Source: Anaerolineales bacterium
GTDB lineage: Bacteria; Chloroflexota; Anaerolineae; Anaerolineales; E44-bin32
Direction: 5' to 3'
Assembly (NCBI GenBank): GCA_030668545.1
Contig: DAOUTT010000141.1
Coordinates: 1 to 6,262 of the forward strand
Length of the DNA: 6,262 bases
A program made the translations under genes and the position numbers. The notes below the pieces were generated by a model, which was given only the letters and a program-made list of their open reading frames with translations, did no database searches and had not been told where the DNA came from. Position 1 is the first letter of the stretch; every line of letters starts with the position of its first letter. Below, piece by piece: positions 5,377 to 6,262 of the stretch.

Positions 5377-6262
5377 ATGCTATCCCGGAAACGACTCACT
5401 CGCTCGCACATATTAATTTTGGTTTTCGGCGCCTTTTTGGCAGCGTGCTCGGGCGGGGCACAAACCGCTACCAACGGCTCTACCTACCACGCTGATCTCC
5501 TTCTCACACAGCCAGGAGATATCAAAGCCGCTCAAATACAGGGGGACGGTCCTTTACATGTGGTTGCGACCACCAGCATCGTCGCCGATGTGGTCGCCAA
5601 CGTAGGCGGGGAGGCTATCATTCTCGATTCGATCATCCCGCGCATGACCGATCCACATGGCTACCAACTTACACCGGGCGACCTGCGAATGCTCCATGAC
5701 GCGGATGTGGTCTTCATCAATGGTTTGGGGTTGGAAGAGTCGCTGGAACAATCACTGTCTCAGCTTCCAGAAGAAATTCCCATTGTTTCCCTCTCGGAGG
5801 GGATACAGCTCCGCGAGTTCACCTTAGAGCAAACAGATACAGACGCGGATCATGACCAGGAAGCCCACGCGGCCACCGGGGTTGACCCGCACGTCTGGTT
5901 CGATCCGCTGAATATAGAAATCTGGACCGATAACGCGGCGGAGTCCCTGTCCGCACTCGATCCTGCAAACGCGGCCACCTTCCAGGCAAATTCCGATACC
6001 TACCACGATCAACTTGAAGATCTCCACAACTGGATACTGGCCCAATTGAAAGAAATCCCACAAGCCGACCGCAAACTCGTGACCGATCATCTTTTTATGG
6101 GATATTTTGCCCAACGCTATGATTTCGAGATCATCAACGCTCTGCTCCCCGCCTTCAGTTCTGCGGCTTCGCCTTCCGCACAGGAATTGGCCGACATCCA
6201 GGATAGTATTCGCCAATCCGGCGTCAAGGTGATTTTCATAGGAATGAACTCCAATAGGCGGA
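5377..6262 (+). CDS. znuA: ZnuA-like metal ABC transporter substrate-binding lipoprotein (cut by right edge)
   Basis: The frame is open for 295 residues to the window edge, so the C terminus is missing. The start MLSRKRLTRS, a hydrophobic stretch (11-21) and the lipobox LAAC (Cys24) mark a lipoprotein anchored outside the membrane. The body fits the cluster 9 zinc/manganese-binding family: VVATTSIVADVVANVGG (62-78), DPHGYQLTPGDL (92-103, ligand H94), DPHVWFDP (170-177, ligand H172) and TDHLFMGYFAQRYDFEI (236-252, ligand H238). Three His ligands favour zinc over manganese, since manganese binders usually have Glu at the third site. A short acidic/His stretch (TDTDADHDQEAH, 153-164) sits where ZnuA proteins carry a His-rich loop. 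It would deliver metal to a permease and ATPase expected beyond the edge. The upstream Fur-family gene makes regulated zinc uptake the likely job. The symbol is given by family resemblance. Confidence 0.9.
   Translation, partial: MLSRKRLTRSHILILVFGAFLAACSGGAQTATNGSTYHADLLLTQPGDIKAAQIQGDGPLHVVATTSIVADVVANVGGEAIILDSIIPRMTDPHGYQLTPGDLRMLHDADVVFINGLGLEESLEQSLSQLPEEIPIVSLSEGIQLREFTLEQTDTDADHDQEAHAATGVDPHVWFDPLNIEIWTDNAAESLSALDPANAATFQANSDTYHDQLEDLHNWILAQLKEIPQADRKLVTDHLFMGYFAQRYDFEIINALLPAFSSAASPSAQELADIQDSIRQSGVKVIFIGMNSNRR

Overview
The window looks like chromosomal DNA from a free-living bacterium, most likely a Chloroflexota (Anaerolineae-like) lineage. The main clue is a membrane protein that ends in a long Thr/Pro linker plus an SH3-like domain, a style common in that phylum. 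The Val tRNA and the moderately high GC of most genes fit. This placement is inference from style; no marker gene in the window proves it.

Layout. Positions 1-793 (minus strand) hold the N-terminal 264 residues of a MASE1 membrane sensor protein, cut by the left edge. Positions 794-1213 have no convincing gene but carry a likely -10 element, two back-to-back hairpins (1067-1151) and the terminator of a tRNA. A tRNA-Val(CAC) lies at 1214-1287 (minus strand) behind a near-consensus promoter that starts transcription almost at the mature 5' end. Positions 1325-1633 are AT-rich and have no convincing gene; they end in operator-like palindromes repeated every 33 bp. These run into a sigma-70-type promoter whose predicted +1 is the ATG of a lone AAA_14/DUF4143 ATPase (1663-2814), the most AT-rich gene here and probably acquired.

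A GC-rich two-gene operon follows: a small HAD protein of the soluble P-type-ATPase type (2912-3382) and, overlapping it by ATGA, a DUF389-like membrane protein with an extracytoplasmic Thr/Pro linker and SH3-like tail (3379-4563). The last block is metal homeostasis: a Fur/Zur-family repressor (4818-5282) with a 7-1-7 Fur/Zur box (4801-4815) at its own predicted transcription start, then a ZnuA-like metal-binding lipoprotein (5377 to the right edge).

How the parts work together. The Fur-family regulator and the ZnuA-like protein probably form a zinc (or manganese) sensing and uptake unit, with transporter subunits expected past the right edge. The HAD and DUF389-like genes are translationally coupled and may act together, but no pathway can be assigned. 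The ATPase appears to be a self-contained, tightly regulated single-gene unit. I see no CRISPR array, transposase or phage gene. The most unusual items are the phased operator array with a probable leaderless ATPase start, and the HAD plus DUF389-SH3 pair.
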